From Salinicola halophilus (GTDB lineage: Bacteria > Pseudomonadota > Gammaproteobacteria > Pseudomonadales > Halomonadaceae), in the NCBI RefSeq assembly GCF_003206155.1, contig NZ_PZJV01000001.1:657007-721006 (forward strand): a stretch of 64,000 bases of DNA, given 5' to 3'. Positions 8,075-17,122 of this stretch are shown here, in pieces (position 1 is the first letter of the stretch; each line of letters begins with the position of its first letter). The notes below the pieces were generated by a model. It searched no databases. It had not been told where the DNA came from and saw only the letters and a program-made list of their open reading frames with translations. The position numbers and the translations under genes were made by a program.

Positions 8075-11000
8075 ATGACCCAACGCGTTGCCATTATCGG
8101 TGCGGCTCACCGGTTTCCGAGCGCCCCGACTTCTCAACGTTTCTGGCAAGCGCTCAAGACCGGAGAGGATCTCGTCACTTCGGTGGCCGAAGACCGCTGG
8201 GGGCTCGAGGCCTTCCACCACCCGGACAAGCACCATCCGGGGACCAGCTACACCTTCGCGGCCGGCAGTCTCGGTGACATTTCCGGCTTCGATGCCGCCT
8301 TCTTCGGCATTTCGCCGCGCGAAGCGGCGCAGATGGACCCGCAGCAGCGGCTGATGCTGGAGATGACCTGGGAGGCGATGGAGGACGCGGGCATCCCGCC
8401 GCAGACGCTTCGCGGCAGCCAGTGCGGCGTCTTCGTCGGTGTGGCGAGCCTCGACTACTCCTACCGCATGGCCGACGACATGGCCTCGATCGACACCTCG
8501 ACCGCCACCGGCAACACCTCGAGCATCGTGTCGAACCGCATCTCGTACGTCTTCGACCTGCACGGGCCGAGCCTGTCGATGGATACCGCCTGCTCGTCGT
8601 CGCTGGTGGCCTTTCACCAGGCGTGTCAGTCGATCCGCAGCGGCGAGACCGAACTGGCGCTGGCCGGCGGTATCAGCCTGCACCTGCATCCGTTCGGGTT
8701 CATCATCTTCTCCAAGGCGAGCATGCTCTCGCCCAACGGGCGCTGCCGCGTCTTCGACGAATCCGGTGACGGCTACGTGCGCTCCGAGGGCGGTGGCGTC
8801 TTCCTGCTCAAGGACTACGACAAGGCAGTGGCCGACGGCGATCGCATTCTCGCCGTGGTCACGGGTAGCGGCGTCAATACCGACGGCGACAAGAAGGGCC
8901 TGACCGTCCCCAATGCCGACGCGCAGGTCGCGCTGATGACGCAGACGCTCGCCCGCGCCGGACTGACGCCGGACGATCTGGACTATCTCGAGGCCCATGG
9001 CACCGGCACCGCCGTCGGCGACCCGCTGGAGACCCGCGCCATCGGCGAGGCGATCGGCCAGAAGCGCCGCGAGCGTTTGCCGATCGGCTCGGTCAAGTCG
9101 AACCTCGGCCATCTCGAGACGGCCTCCGGCGTTGCCGGCCTCGCCAAGGCCCTCTACGCCCTGCGCGAGCGCGAAGTGCCGGCCACCATCGGCATTCGCA
9201 AGGTCAATCCACGCATCGATCTCGACGGCTGGAACCTGGACATCGTCGACAGCGCGCGCCCGCTCAAGGCCGAAGGGCCGCTCAACGTGGGCATCAACTC
9301 GTTCGGCTTCGGCGGCGCCAACGCCCATGTGCTGCTGCAGTCGGCCCCGCCGGTGATCGAGTCGGCGGCGCAGACGCTCGACCGACGCCTGCCCCTGCTG
9401 TTGAGCGCGCGCACGCCGGAAGCGCTTCGCGAGTTCGCCGGCCGGGTGAGCAACCGCCTGACCGAGGGCGACGCCTCGCTCTTCGATACCGCCTACAGTC
9501 TTGTCCATCGCCGCGAGGTGCACGCCCACCGCGCGGTGCTCTTCAGTGACAGCTCCGCGGACGCGATCACCCGTCTCGACGCCTTGGCGGCCGGCGAAAC
9601 CGTGGCCGGCGCGGCCGTCGGTCAGGGCGTGGAATGGCACGACGCCGACGCCCAGCATCAGGGGCCGGTCTTCGTCTACACCGGTAACGGCTGTCAATGG
9701 ACGGCGATGGGCGAGACGCTGCTCGACACCTCGCCGATCTTCGCCGCGGCCGTCGACGAGGTTGACGCGCTGTTCCAGCGTCACGCCGATTTTTCGCTGC
9801 GCGACGAGCTCTCCGGCGCCAACCAGCGCGCCGCGGGCGCCGAGGCGACCGATGACGCCCACGACGACCGGCTGGCGCGAACCGAGATCGCCCAGCCGGC
9901 ACTGTTCGCGCTGCAGGTCGGTCTCACCCGTCTGCTCGCCGCCGAAGGCGTGCGTCCCGCTGCCGTCACCGGGCACAGCGTGGGCGAAGTCGCCGCGGCC
10001 TGGGCCTGCGGCGCGCTGACCCTCGAAGACGCCGTCAGCGTCATCTTCCACCGCAGTGCCGGTCAGGGCCGCACCCGCGGCAGTGGCGGCATGACCGCCG
10101 TGGGTCTGGGTGAAGAGACGATGCGCGAGTGGCTCGACGATGCCGCCTTCGCGTCGATCGTCATTGCCGGCGTCAACAGTGCCAAGGGCGTCACGCTCGC
10201 CGGGCCGGTCGAGGCGCTGACTCGCCTGGAGAAGGCGCTCCACGACGAGCGCATCTTCGCCAAGCGGCTGGCGCTCGACTACGCCTTTCACAGTCCGGCG
10301 ATGGATGCGATTCGCGAGCCGGTCATCGAGGCGCTGTCGCACCTGACGCCACGCCCGAGCGACATTCCGTTCGTCTCTACCGTCAGCGGCCGCGAGATCG
10401 CAGGGACCGAACTCGGCGCGGAGTACTGGTGGCTCAACATCCGAGAGCCGGTGCAGTTCGCCCCGGCGATCGACACGCTGATCGACGATGGCGGGCGAAC
10501 CTTCGTCGAACTCGGTGCCCAGCCGATCCTACGCCGCTACCTGACCGATGCCCTGTCGGCGCAGAGCGCCGAGGGCAGCGTCGTGGGCACCCTCGCTCGC
10601 GATGACGCCGGGCTCGACGCCATCGAACGCACCCTTGCGACCGCACTCGTCAGCGGAGCAGTCTCTCCCAGCGCGTGGTTCCCGGTCACCGGGCGCTTCG
10701 TCGATCTGCCGCACTATCCGTGGCAGCGCGAGCGTTACTGGACGCCCGCGACCGGCGACGCTCAGGGGCTGATGGCGCGCCACTACGAGCATCCGTTGCT
10801 CGGCTACCGTCTGGCCCAACAGGGACTGGCGTGGGAGAGCCAGCTCGACGTTCGCCGACTGCCGTGGCTTGCCGACCACCGGGTCGGCGGGGCCACCGTC
10901 TTCCCCGGCGCCGGCTTCGCCGAGCTGGTACTGGCCGCCGCCAGCGCGTGGAAGAACGCGCCGCTGCTCGACATCGAGGCGCTGGAGATCCTGAGTCCGC

Positions 11001-14000
11001 TGCTGCTCGACGCGACCCACGGCAAGAAGCTGCGGCTTACCCTCGACGACAGCGACGGCAGCGTCGGTATCAAGACCCGCGAGCCGGCCAGCGACGATCC
11101 GTGGACGCTCAACGCCCGCGCCCGCATCAGTACCCAGAGCCGCGGCCTGCTGCTCACCCGGCGCGCAACCGCACTCCCCTCACGGCCGGCCGATTTCACC
11201 CGCGAGACCCATCTGGCGATGGCGGCCCACGTCGGTCTCGATTACGGCCCCGGTTTCCAGGCCGTCAGCGAACTCTGGGTCGAGCACGACCGCGCCATCG
11301 GGCGGATCGAACTGCCGACGGCGATCAGCCAAGATCAGCGCGAGTGCCTGCTGGCCCCGGGCATTCTCGACAGCGCCTTCCAGCTGTTCATTCCGCTGCT
11401 CGCCGACGAACTGAAAGCCGCCGGCGGGCTCGCCTTCGTCCCGGTGCGTCTCGAGCGGCTGCAGCTACGGGCGGGTGCCGCAGCGCCGGCGACGATGGAA
11501 GTCCGTCTCACCAGCCGCGCGCCGCACTCGCTGTGCGCCGACGTTGCCCTCTTCGACGCCGATGGCAACGCGATCGCCGTGGTCGAAGGCGCTCGCTTCA
11601 AGGCCGCCCGGCTGCGTCATGCGCCTCAGCATCGGCTGAGCTATCTCGACCACCGGCTGGTGCCCGCCCCGCGCGAGGCGGCCGAACTCGTGCTCGACGA
11701 CACCACGGCGGCGCTCGCCGTCGACGAGCTGGTCTCGCACTACCGCGACGTGACCGGCAGCCGCTACGCGGACGAAGTCGAGCCGCTGCTGGATACTCTG
11801 GTCACCGCTTTCGTCGACGAGTCGCTGCGCGCCCATGCCGACACCGACGGACAGCTGCCGACATGGCGTTTCGACGACGGTGGCGTGGAGCAGCGCCAGC
11901 GACGACGCGCCCTGATCGAACTGGCCACGGCCGTGGGCGTGGTCGAGGCGACCGAGAGCGGCTGGCAGCTCGGCGCGGCGCCGGAGATCGACGCCTCGAC
12001 GGTCTGGAACCTGCTGATTCGAGACTATCCGGACTACGCGGCGCTGACGCACAGCGTCGGTCGTTTCGGTCTGCACCTCGATGACTGGCTGGACGAGACG
12101 ATGGAGAGCCAGGCGCTCGGGCTCGACGCCGAGCGCTTCACCCGTCTGGCGCAGGCCACGGTGGGCGAGCGCGGCTGGCACGCGCTGGCCGAAACCTGGC
12201 GCGGCCAGTATCGGCTCTCGCTCGATCTATTGCCCCCGCATCAGCGGCTGGTGATGCTCGAGGCCTCCGCCTACCGGCCGCAGCTCGGTGAGCGCCTGAT
12301 GGGCAGCCTGGAAGGCGATCGCGCGGCGCTCTCGTTCGTCGCCCTGCGCGACGGCGCGCGCCACGAGGCACAGCCGCTGGCCGAAGACGACGCTCGGGTC
12401 GCGCTCGTCACCCCGACCGAGGACGCCCCGGCCGCCGTCGGCGCCAACGTCGCGCTGATCACCCTGGATGCCACCCAGCCGGAGATCGATGCCCTGCTGC
12501 GGTGGCTCCCCGGCCGCCTCGCGTTCGATGCGCAGATCGCCCTGCTGGCACCGGCACGCGCCGACTGGCAGCGTTTTCTGACGCTGGCGGCGACGCCGGA
12601 GGCCCTGCCGGCCACGCTCGCCGCGACGCAGCGCCAGCTCGAGGCGCTGGGCTATCGCCAGACCGCCGTGCATGACCTGGAGAGCGACCACGGCGGACTC
12701 AAACTGATCACCACGCAGGCACCCGCTGCCGCGCAAGACGAAGCGCGCGATGGCGATGGTGACGCCGAAAACGGTCGCTGGCTGGTCGTGAGCGATGCGC
12801 CAACGCGTGAGCTCGCCGCCGCGCTTTGCCAGCGCCTGGAGACGCTCGGCGAGACGTGCCACGCGGTGACGGACGATGCCCGCCCCGGCGCCCTGCTCGA
12901 GGTATCGACATCGGCACGCCACGTCGACCGCATTCTCGATCTGCGTGGCCTCGGCCGCGACGGCGAAACCCGCTGCGTGCTGGCGGCCGAGTGGCTGCAG
13001 CGGCTCGACGCCGAGGGACTCGACGCCGCGCTCTGGATCGTCACGCAGGGCGTGGCATCGACGCTGACCGGCAAAGCTCACAGCGCGGCGCTGCCCGAGG
13101 ACGCAGCGGCTCCTCATGCGCTGCCCGAGGACGCAGCGCTTTGGGGCTTCGGCCGTTCACTGCAGAACGAAGCGGGCGCGCGTCGGGTCACGCTACTCGA
13201 TCTGCCATCGAATGCGCCCGGCGAAGCGCTGCTCGATGCGCTGGCGCTGGAGCTCGGCGCGCCGGATGCCGAAACCGAGATCTGTCTGGATGCCGACGGC
13301 CAGCGCTGGGTGCCGCGCCTGGGTCTCGAGGCGGCGCCCGGCGTCGCCGCGCCCACCCGTCACGAATCCTTCGAGAGCGGGGACGGCCGGGCCGTGAGTC
13401 TGGGCTTCGAACTGCCGGGCCAGCTGCGTCATCTGCGCTGGATGGCACACGACCTCGAGGCGCCCAAGGCGGGCCAAGTCGAGATCGCGGTCAAGGCGAC
13501 CGGGCTCAACTTCCGCGACGTGATGTACGCCCTCGGCCTGCTCTCCGACGAGGCGATCGAGAACGGCTTCGCCGGGCCGACCCTGGGCCTGGAGTTCGCC
13601 GGCGAGGTGGTTCGCGTCGGGGATGCGGACTCGACGCTGAAGCCGGGCGACCCGGTCGTCGGCTTCGGCCCGGCAAGCTTCAGCGACCGGCTGATCGCCG
13701 ACGTCAACGCCGTCGCCCCGATCCCCGCCGACATCGGATTCGCCGCGGCAGCGACGATTCCGACGACGTTCTTCACCGTCTACTACTCGCTCAAGCATCT
13801 GGCGCGCCTGCAGCCCGGCGAGCGGCTATTGATCCACGGTGCCGCCGGTGGCGTGGGGCTTGCGGCGATTCAGATCGGCCGCTGGCTGGGGGCCGAGATC
13901 GTCGCGACCGTCGGCTCGCCGGAGAAACGCGACTTCCTGCGACTGATGGGCGTCGAACGCCTCTACGACTCGCGAAGCCTCACCTTCGCCGAAGAGATTC

Positions 14001-15634
14001 TCCACGATTTCGCCAGCGAACGTCGCGGTCTCGGCGGCCGAGACGACGGCCGCGACGGGGTCGACGTCATCCTCAACTCGCTGGCGGGCGAGGCGATCAA
14101 TCAGAACCTGCGGGTGCTCAACCCGTTCGGGCGCTTCGTCGAGCTGGGCAAGCGCGATTTCTACGAGAACACGCGGGTCGGCCTGCGACCGTTCCGCAAC
14201 AACCTGAGCTATTTCGGTGTCGACTCCGACCAGCTGATGCGCGAACTGCCCCGCCTTACCGGCGAACTCTTCGGCGAGATGATGGCGCTCTTCGCCGACG
14301 GCACGCTCTCGCCGCTGCCCTACACGGCGTTCGGCAGCGACCGCGTGGTCGAGGCGTTCCGCTACATGCAGCAGGCGCGCCAGATCGGCAAGGTGGTCGT
14401 GACCTACGAGCGCCCGCCCAAGGTGGCACCGGCGGCGACCGTGCCCGAACCGCTCGAGCTCGAGGCGAACGCCAGCTACGTCGTCACCGGGGGCCTTGGC
14501 GGCTTTGGTCTCGCCACCGCCGAGTGGCTCGCCGCACGCGGCGCTCGCCAGCTACTGCTGCTGGGGCGGCGCGGCGCGACGACCGAAGAAGCCATCGCCG
14601 GCGTGGCGCGACTCGAGGCCCTGGGCGTCAGCGTTCGGGCCCGCGCGTGCGACGTGACCGATCAGGCCGCGCTGGCGGCAGTGCTCTCGGAAGCCCGCGC
14701 GGCAGGGCCGATCAAGGGCATCGTGCATGCCGCAACGGTTATCGATGACGGCCTGATTCGCAATCTCGACGAGACGCGAATCCGTCAGGCGATGGCGCCC
14801 AAGGTCGAGGGTGCCCGCCACCTGGACGCCCTCACGCGGGACGATACGCTGGACTTCTTCGTCGTCTACTCCTCGGCGACGACGCTCTTCGGCAACCCCG
14901 GCCAGGCGAGCTACGTGGCGGCCAACCACTGGCTGGAAGCCTTCGGTGCCCACCGTCGCGCCGAAGGCCGGCCGGCAACCGTGGTCCGCTGGGGCGCGAT
15001 CGAGGACGTGGGTTTTCTCGCCCGCAATGCACAGACTCGGGACAGCCTGCAGGAGCGTCTCGGCGGGCAGGCGCTGACCTCCGGCGATGCGCTCGAGGTG
15101 CTCGAGCGCATGCTGGTGGCCGACGTCGCATCGCTCGGCGTACTCGAGCTCGACTGGCAGGCGCTAGCCCGTTTTCTGCCGACCGCGGAAGCCCCTCGCT
15201 ATCGCGAGATCGCGCGGACCGCGCCGGATGCCGGTACCGACGAGGGTGACGACGATCTGCAGCGTCTGCTGGCGAGCCTCGCCCCCGAGGCACTCTTCGA
15301 TACCCTGATCAGCGTGCTGCGCAAGGAGCTGGCGAAGATTCTGCTGATCGACGAGGAGAAGATCGACATCCACAAGTCGGTCTACGACATGGGCTTCGAT
15401 TCGCTGATGGGTGTGGAGCTGGTCACGGCGCTGGAGTCGCGTCTTGGTATCCAGGTGCCGGTCATGGTGTTGAGCGAAGCGGGCACGCTCGCCAAGCTCT
15501 GCGACTATCTGATGCTCAAGCTCGGCGGCGACGGCGAAGAACACGGCGAGGACGACGCGCTCGAGAACCTCGCGGCACAACATGGAGTCAACGATTTGCC
15601 AAGCGGTAACCCGACCGGGGAGGCCCGGTCTTGA
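8075..15634 (+). CDS. Type I highly reducing polyketide/fatty acid synthase, RkpA-like
   Basis: A 2519-residue single-module synthase. KS spans ~4-430, with Cys173 (DTACSSS), His308 (EAHGTGT) and His346 (NLGHLE). AT spans ~530-850, with Ser635 (GHSVGE) and a YAFH motif at 736-739 that suggests malonyl use. DH spans ~905-1195, with His935 (HxxxGxxxxP) and Asp1099. A ~330-residue stretch (~1210-1540) sits where a methyltransferase would be but lacks a glycine-rich SAM motif. Next come a structural half-KR (~1568-1740), ER (~1770-2090, HGAAGGVG near 1922), KR (~2105-2330, GGLGGFG near 2138, Tyr2280) and one ACP with Ser2443 (GFDSL). There is no thioesterase, so an iterative saturated acyl chain held on the ACP is expected, to be released by the next gene. 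AAGGAG precedes ATG 8075. Confidence 0.93.
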   Translation: MTQRVAIIGAAHRFPSAPTSQRFWQALKTGEDLVTSVAEDRWGLEAFHHPDKHHPGTSYTFAAGSLGDISGFDAAFFGISPREAAQMDPQQRLMLEMTWEAMEDAGIPPQTLRGSQCGVFVGVASLDYSYRMADDMASIDTSTATGNTSSIVSNRISYVFDLHGPSLSMDTACSSSLVAFHQACQSIRSGETELALAGGISLHLHPFGFIIFSKASMLSPNGRCRVFDESGDGYVRSEGGGVFLLKDYDKAVADGDRILAVVTGSGVNTDGDKKGLTVPNADAQVALMTQTLARAGLTPDDLDYLEAHGTGTAVGDPLETRAIGEAIGQKRRERLPIGSVKSNLGHLETASGVAGLAKALYALREREVPATIGIRKVNPRIDLDGWNLDIVDSARPLKAEGPLNVGINSFGFGGANAHVLLQSAPPVIESAAQTLDRRLPLLLSARTPEALREFAGRVSNRLTEGDASLFDTAYSLVHRREVHAHRAVLFSDSSADAITRLDALAAGETVAGAAVGQGVEWHDADAQHQGPVFVYTGNGCQWTAMGETLLDTSPIFAAAVDEVDALFQRHADFSLRDELSGANQRAAGAEATDDAHDDRLARTEIAQPALFALQVGLTRLLAAEGVRPAAVTGHSVGEVAAAWACGALTLEDAVSVIFHRSAGQGRTRGSGGMTAVGLGEETMREWLDDAAFASIVIAGVNSAKGVTLAGPVEALTRLEKALHDERIFAKRLALDYAFHSPAMDAIREPVIEALSHLTPRPSDIPFVSTVSGREIAGTELGAEYWWLNIREPVQFAPAIDTLIDDGGRTFVELGAQPILRRYLTDALSAQSAEGSVVGTLARDDAGLDAIERTLATALVSGAVSPSAWFPVTGRFVDLPHYPWQRERYWTPATGDAQGLMARHYEHPLLGYRLAQQGLAWESQLDVRRLPWLADHRVGGATVFPGAGFAELVLAAASAWKNAPLLDIEALEILSPLLLDATHGKKLRLTLDDSDGSVGIKTREPASDDPWTLNARARISTQSRGLLLTRRATALPSRPADFTRETHLAMAAHVGLDYGPGFQAVSELWVEHDRAIGRIELPTAISQDQRECLLAPGILDSAFQLFIPLLADELKAAGGLAFVPVRLERLQLRAGAAAPATMEVRLTSRAPHSLCADVALFDADGNAIAVVEGARFKAARLRHAPQHRLSYLDHRLVPAPREAAELVLDDTTAALAVDELVSHYRDVTGSRYADEVEPLLDTLVTAFVDESLRAHADTDGQLPTWRFDDGGVEQRQRRRALIELATAVGVVEATESGWQLGAAPEIDASTVWNLLIRDYPDYAALTHSVGRFGLHLDDWLDETMESQALGLDAERFTRLAQATVGERGWHALAETWRGQYRLSLDLLPPHQRLVMLEASAYRPQLGERLMGSLEGDRAALSFVALRDGARHEAQPLAEDDARVALVTPTEDAPAAVGANVALITLDATQPEIDALLRWLPGRLAFDAQIALLAPARADWQRFLTLAATPEALPATLAATQRQLEALGYRQTAVHDLESDHGGLKLITTQAPAAAQDEARDGDGDAENGRWLVVSDAPTRELAAALCQRLETLGETCHAVTDDARPGALLEVSTSARHVDRILDLRGLGRDGETRCVLAAEWLQRLDAEGLDAALWIVTQGVASTLTGKAHSAALPEDAAAPHALPEDAALWGFGRSLQNEAGARRVTLLDLPSNAPGEALLDALALELGAPDAETEICLDADGQRWVPRLGLEAAPGVAAPTRHESFESGDGRAVSLGFELPGQLRHLRWMAHDLEAPKAGQVEIAVKATGLNFRDVMYALGLLSDEAIENGFAGPTLGLEFAGEVVRVGDADSTLKPGDPVVGFGPASFSDRLIADVNAVAPIPADIGFAAAATIPTTFFTVYYSLKHLARLQPGERLLIHGAAGGVGLAAIQIGRWLGAEIVATVGSPEKRDFLRLMGVERLYDSRSLTFAEEILHDFASERRGLGGRDDGRDGVDVILNSLAGEAINQNLRVLNPFGRFVELGKRDFYENTRVGLRPFRNNLSYFGVDSDQLMRELPRLTGELFGEMMALFADGTLSPLPYTAFGSDRVVEAFRYMQQARQIGKVVVTYERPPKVAPAATVPEPLELEANASYVVTGGLGGFGLATAEWLAARGARQLLLLGRRGATTEEAIAGVARLEALGVSVRARACDVTDQAALAAVLSEARAAGPIKGIVHAATVIDDGLIRNLDETRIRQAMAPKVEGARHLDALTRDDTLDFFVVYSSATTLFGNPGQASYVAANHWLEAFGAHRRAEGRPATVVRWGAIEDVGFLARNAQTRDSLQERLGGQALTSGDALEVLERMLVADVASLGVLELDWQALARFLPTAEAPRYREIARTAPDAGTDEGDDDLQRLLASLAPEALFDTLISVLRKELAKILLIDEEKIDIHKSVYDMGFDSLMGVELVTALESRLGIQVPVMVLSEAGTLAKLCDYLMLKLGGDGEEHGEDDALENLAAQHGVNDLPSGNPTGEARS
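13088..13138 (+). repeat. 21-base in-frame direct repeat inside the PKS
   Basis: The same 21 bases occur at 13088-13108 and 13118-13138, 30 bases apart, so ALPEDAA is encoded twice. It falls in the linker of the structural half-KR, just before the LWGFGRSLQNE segment. It looks like a recent tandem duplication that kept the frame. Confidence 0.75.
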
Positions 15635-16956
15635 GTCAATCTAGAGAGGCGCTCAAGCAGCGCCTGCTCCAGCAGGCCAGGAAGCGTCGTCAGGACCGCC
15701 CCGAAGACGATTCGCCGACCGTCGATGCCACCGCCCAGGGGGTCGATGAACGCTTCACGCGATTCGACCGCCATCCGGGCTATCAGCAGCTCAAGCTGAT
15801 GCGCGAAGGCGGTCAACGCCTCGGCATTCCCGACCCGTTCTTCAAGGTGCACGAGGGCAATGCCGGCGCCACGACCACCATCGAGGGCCGCGAACGGCTC
15901 AATTTCGCCAGCTACAACTACCTCGGGCTCGCCCATCACCCGCGGGTGATACAGGCGGGCATCGATGCGCTCAACCGCTACGGCAGCTCGGTCTCCGCTA
16001 GCCGGCCGGTCTCCGGTGAGCGGCCGATCCACCAGGCGCTCGAGCGGTCGCTGGCCGATACCTACGAAGTCGAGGAGGCGGTGGTCTTCGTCAGTGGCCA
16101 CGCCACCAACGTCTCGACGCTAGGGTATCTGCTCGGACCGAAGGATCTGCTGCTCCACGACGAGTACATCCACAACAGTACCGTCGTCGGGGCGCAGCTC
16201 TCCGGGGCGCGGCGAATGAGTTTCGCGCACAACGACCCACAAGCCCTCGATGCCCTGCTCGCCCGCCACCGCCATCAGTTCGAACGGGTGCTGGTAGTGA
16301 TCGAAGGTCTCTACAGCATGGACGGTGACGCCCCGGATCTCGGTCGCTTCGTCGAGATCAAGTCGCGCCACCAGGCATGGCTGATGGTCGATGAGGCGCA
16401 CTCCTTCGCCGTGCTCGGCGAGCGCGGACTGGGGCTTCGCGAGCACTGCGACGTGCCCTCGCCCGATGTCGACATCTGGATGGGAACGCTCTCGAAGACG
16501 CTCTCCGGCTGCGGCGGCTACATTGCCGGCTGTCGCGAGCTGGTCGAAATGCTGCGCTACTTCGCCCCGGGCTTTCTTTACAGCGTGGGCATGCCGGCGC
16601 AGGTAGCGGGGCCATCGCTTGCGGCACTGGCCGTGATGAAAGACGAGCCCCAGCGGCTTCATCGGCTGCACGCGATCTCGGGTTACTTCCTCGAGCAGGC
16701 CAAGGCGCGCGGGTTCGACGTCGGCGAGAGCATCGGTGTGGCCGTCGTGCCGATCATCGTCGGCAGTTCCGTGCTTGCCGCGGGGCTGTCGGACGCGCTG
16801 CTGGCGTACGACATCAACGTGCAGCCGATTCTGCACCCGGCCGTCCCGGAGAAGAGTGCGCGACTGCGATTCTTCCTCAACTGCGACCACACGCGCCTGC
16901 AGATCGATCACGTGTTGAACGCGCTGGAAACGGAGTGGAAAGCGCGCACGCAGTGA
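15631..16956 (+). CDS. Alpha-oxoamine synthase (AOS/class II aminotransferase), RkpG-like
   Basis: PLP enzyme of the 8-amino-7-oxononanoate synthase / serine palmitoyltransferase / 2-amino-3-ketobutyrate ligase family (441 residues). It shows SASRPVSGERPIH, DEAHSFAVLGERG (the Asp contacts the pyridine ring) and TLSKTLSGCGG with the Schiff-base Lys289. The family condenses an acyl thioester with an amino acid with loss of CO2. Translation starts at TTG 15631, which overlaps the PKS stop (TTGA), with a GGGGAGG ribosome site 7 bases upstream. That tight coupling, plus the missing thioesterase in the PKS, suggests it unloads the PKS ACP directly. The ~80-residue N-terminal extension could be the ACP-docking part. 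Amino acid specificity is not readable. Confidence 0.88.
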   Translation: MSQSREALKQRLLQQARKRRQDRPEDDSPTVDATAQGVDERFTRFDRHPGYQQLKLMREGGQRLGIPDPFFKVHEGNAGATTTIEGRERLNFASYNYLGLAHHPRVIQAGIDALNRYGSSVSASRPVSGERPIHQALERSLADTYEVEEAVVFVSGHATNVSTLGYLLGPKDLLLHDEYIHNSTVVGAQLSGARRMSFAHNDPQALDALLARHRHQFERVLVVIEGLYSMDGDAPDLGRFVEIKSRHQAWLMVDEAHSFAVLGERGLGLREHCDVPSPDVDIWMGTLSKTLSGCGGYIAGCRELVEMLRYFAPGFLYSVGMPAQVAGPSLAALAVMKDEPQRLHRLHAISGYFLEQAKARGFDVGESIGVAVVPIIVGSSVLAAGLSDALLAYDINVQPILHPAVPEKSARLRFFLNCDHTRLQIDHVLNALETEWKARTQ

Positions 16957-16990
16957 GTCGATACGCCGAAACCCTACCTTTCGGACAATG

Positions 16991-17024
16991 ACACTCCTTG
17001 GCGAGCGAGCTCGCCAAGGGGTGT
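16991..17024. terminator. Long hairpin between convergent genes
   Basis: A near-perfect 16-bp inverted repeat (ACACTCCTTGGCGAGC with GCTCGCCAAGGGGTGT, one mismatch) sits between the end of the oxoamine synthase and the end of the leftward ParB-like gene. There is no good T-run on either side, so it is a plausible bidirectional barrier rather than a textbook intrinsic terminator. Confidence 0.5.
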
Positions 17025-17122
17025 TCGCCGGCAGATGGCGCGAGTTTTCTCGATAAGGTGTTGGCGCCCCACCCCTGCCTGGTGTTCGCGTCGTGCCAGC
17101 CCAATGGCTGCGCGCATCGGAC

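Noticed and set aside
7871-10342. Long open frame (823 residues) on the minus strand across the start of the PKS
   Set aside because: It is antisense to well-conserved KS and AT domains and has low-complexity GC-driven sequence without any family motif; typical shadow frame in GC-rich DNA.
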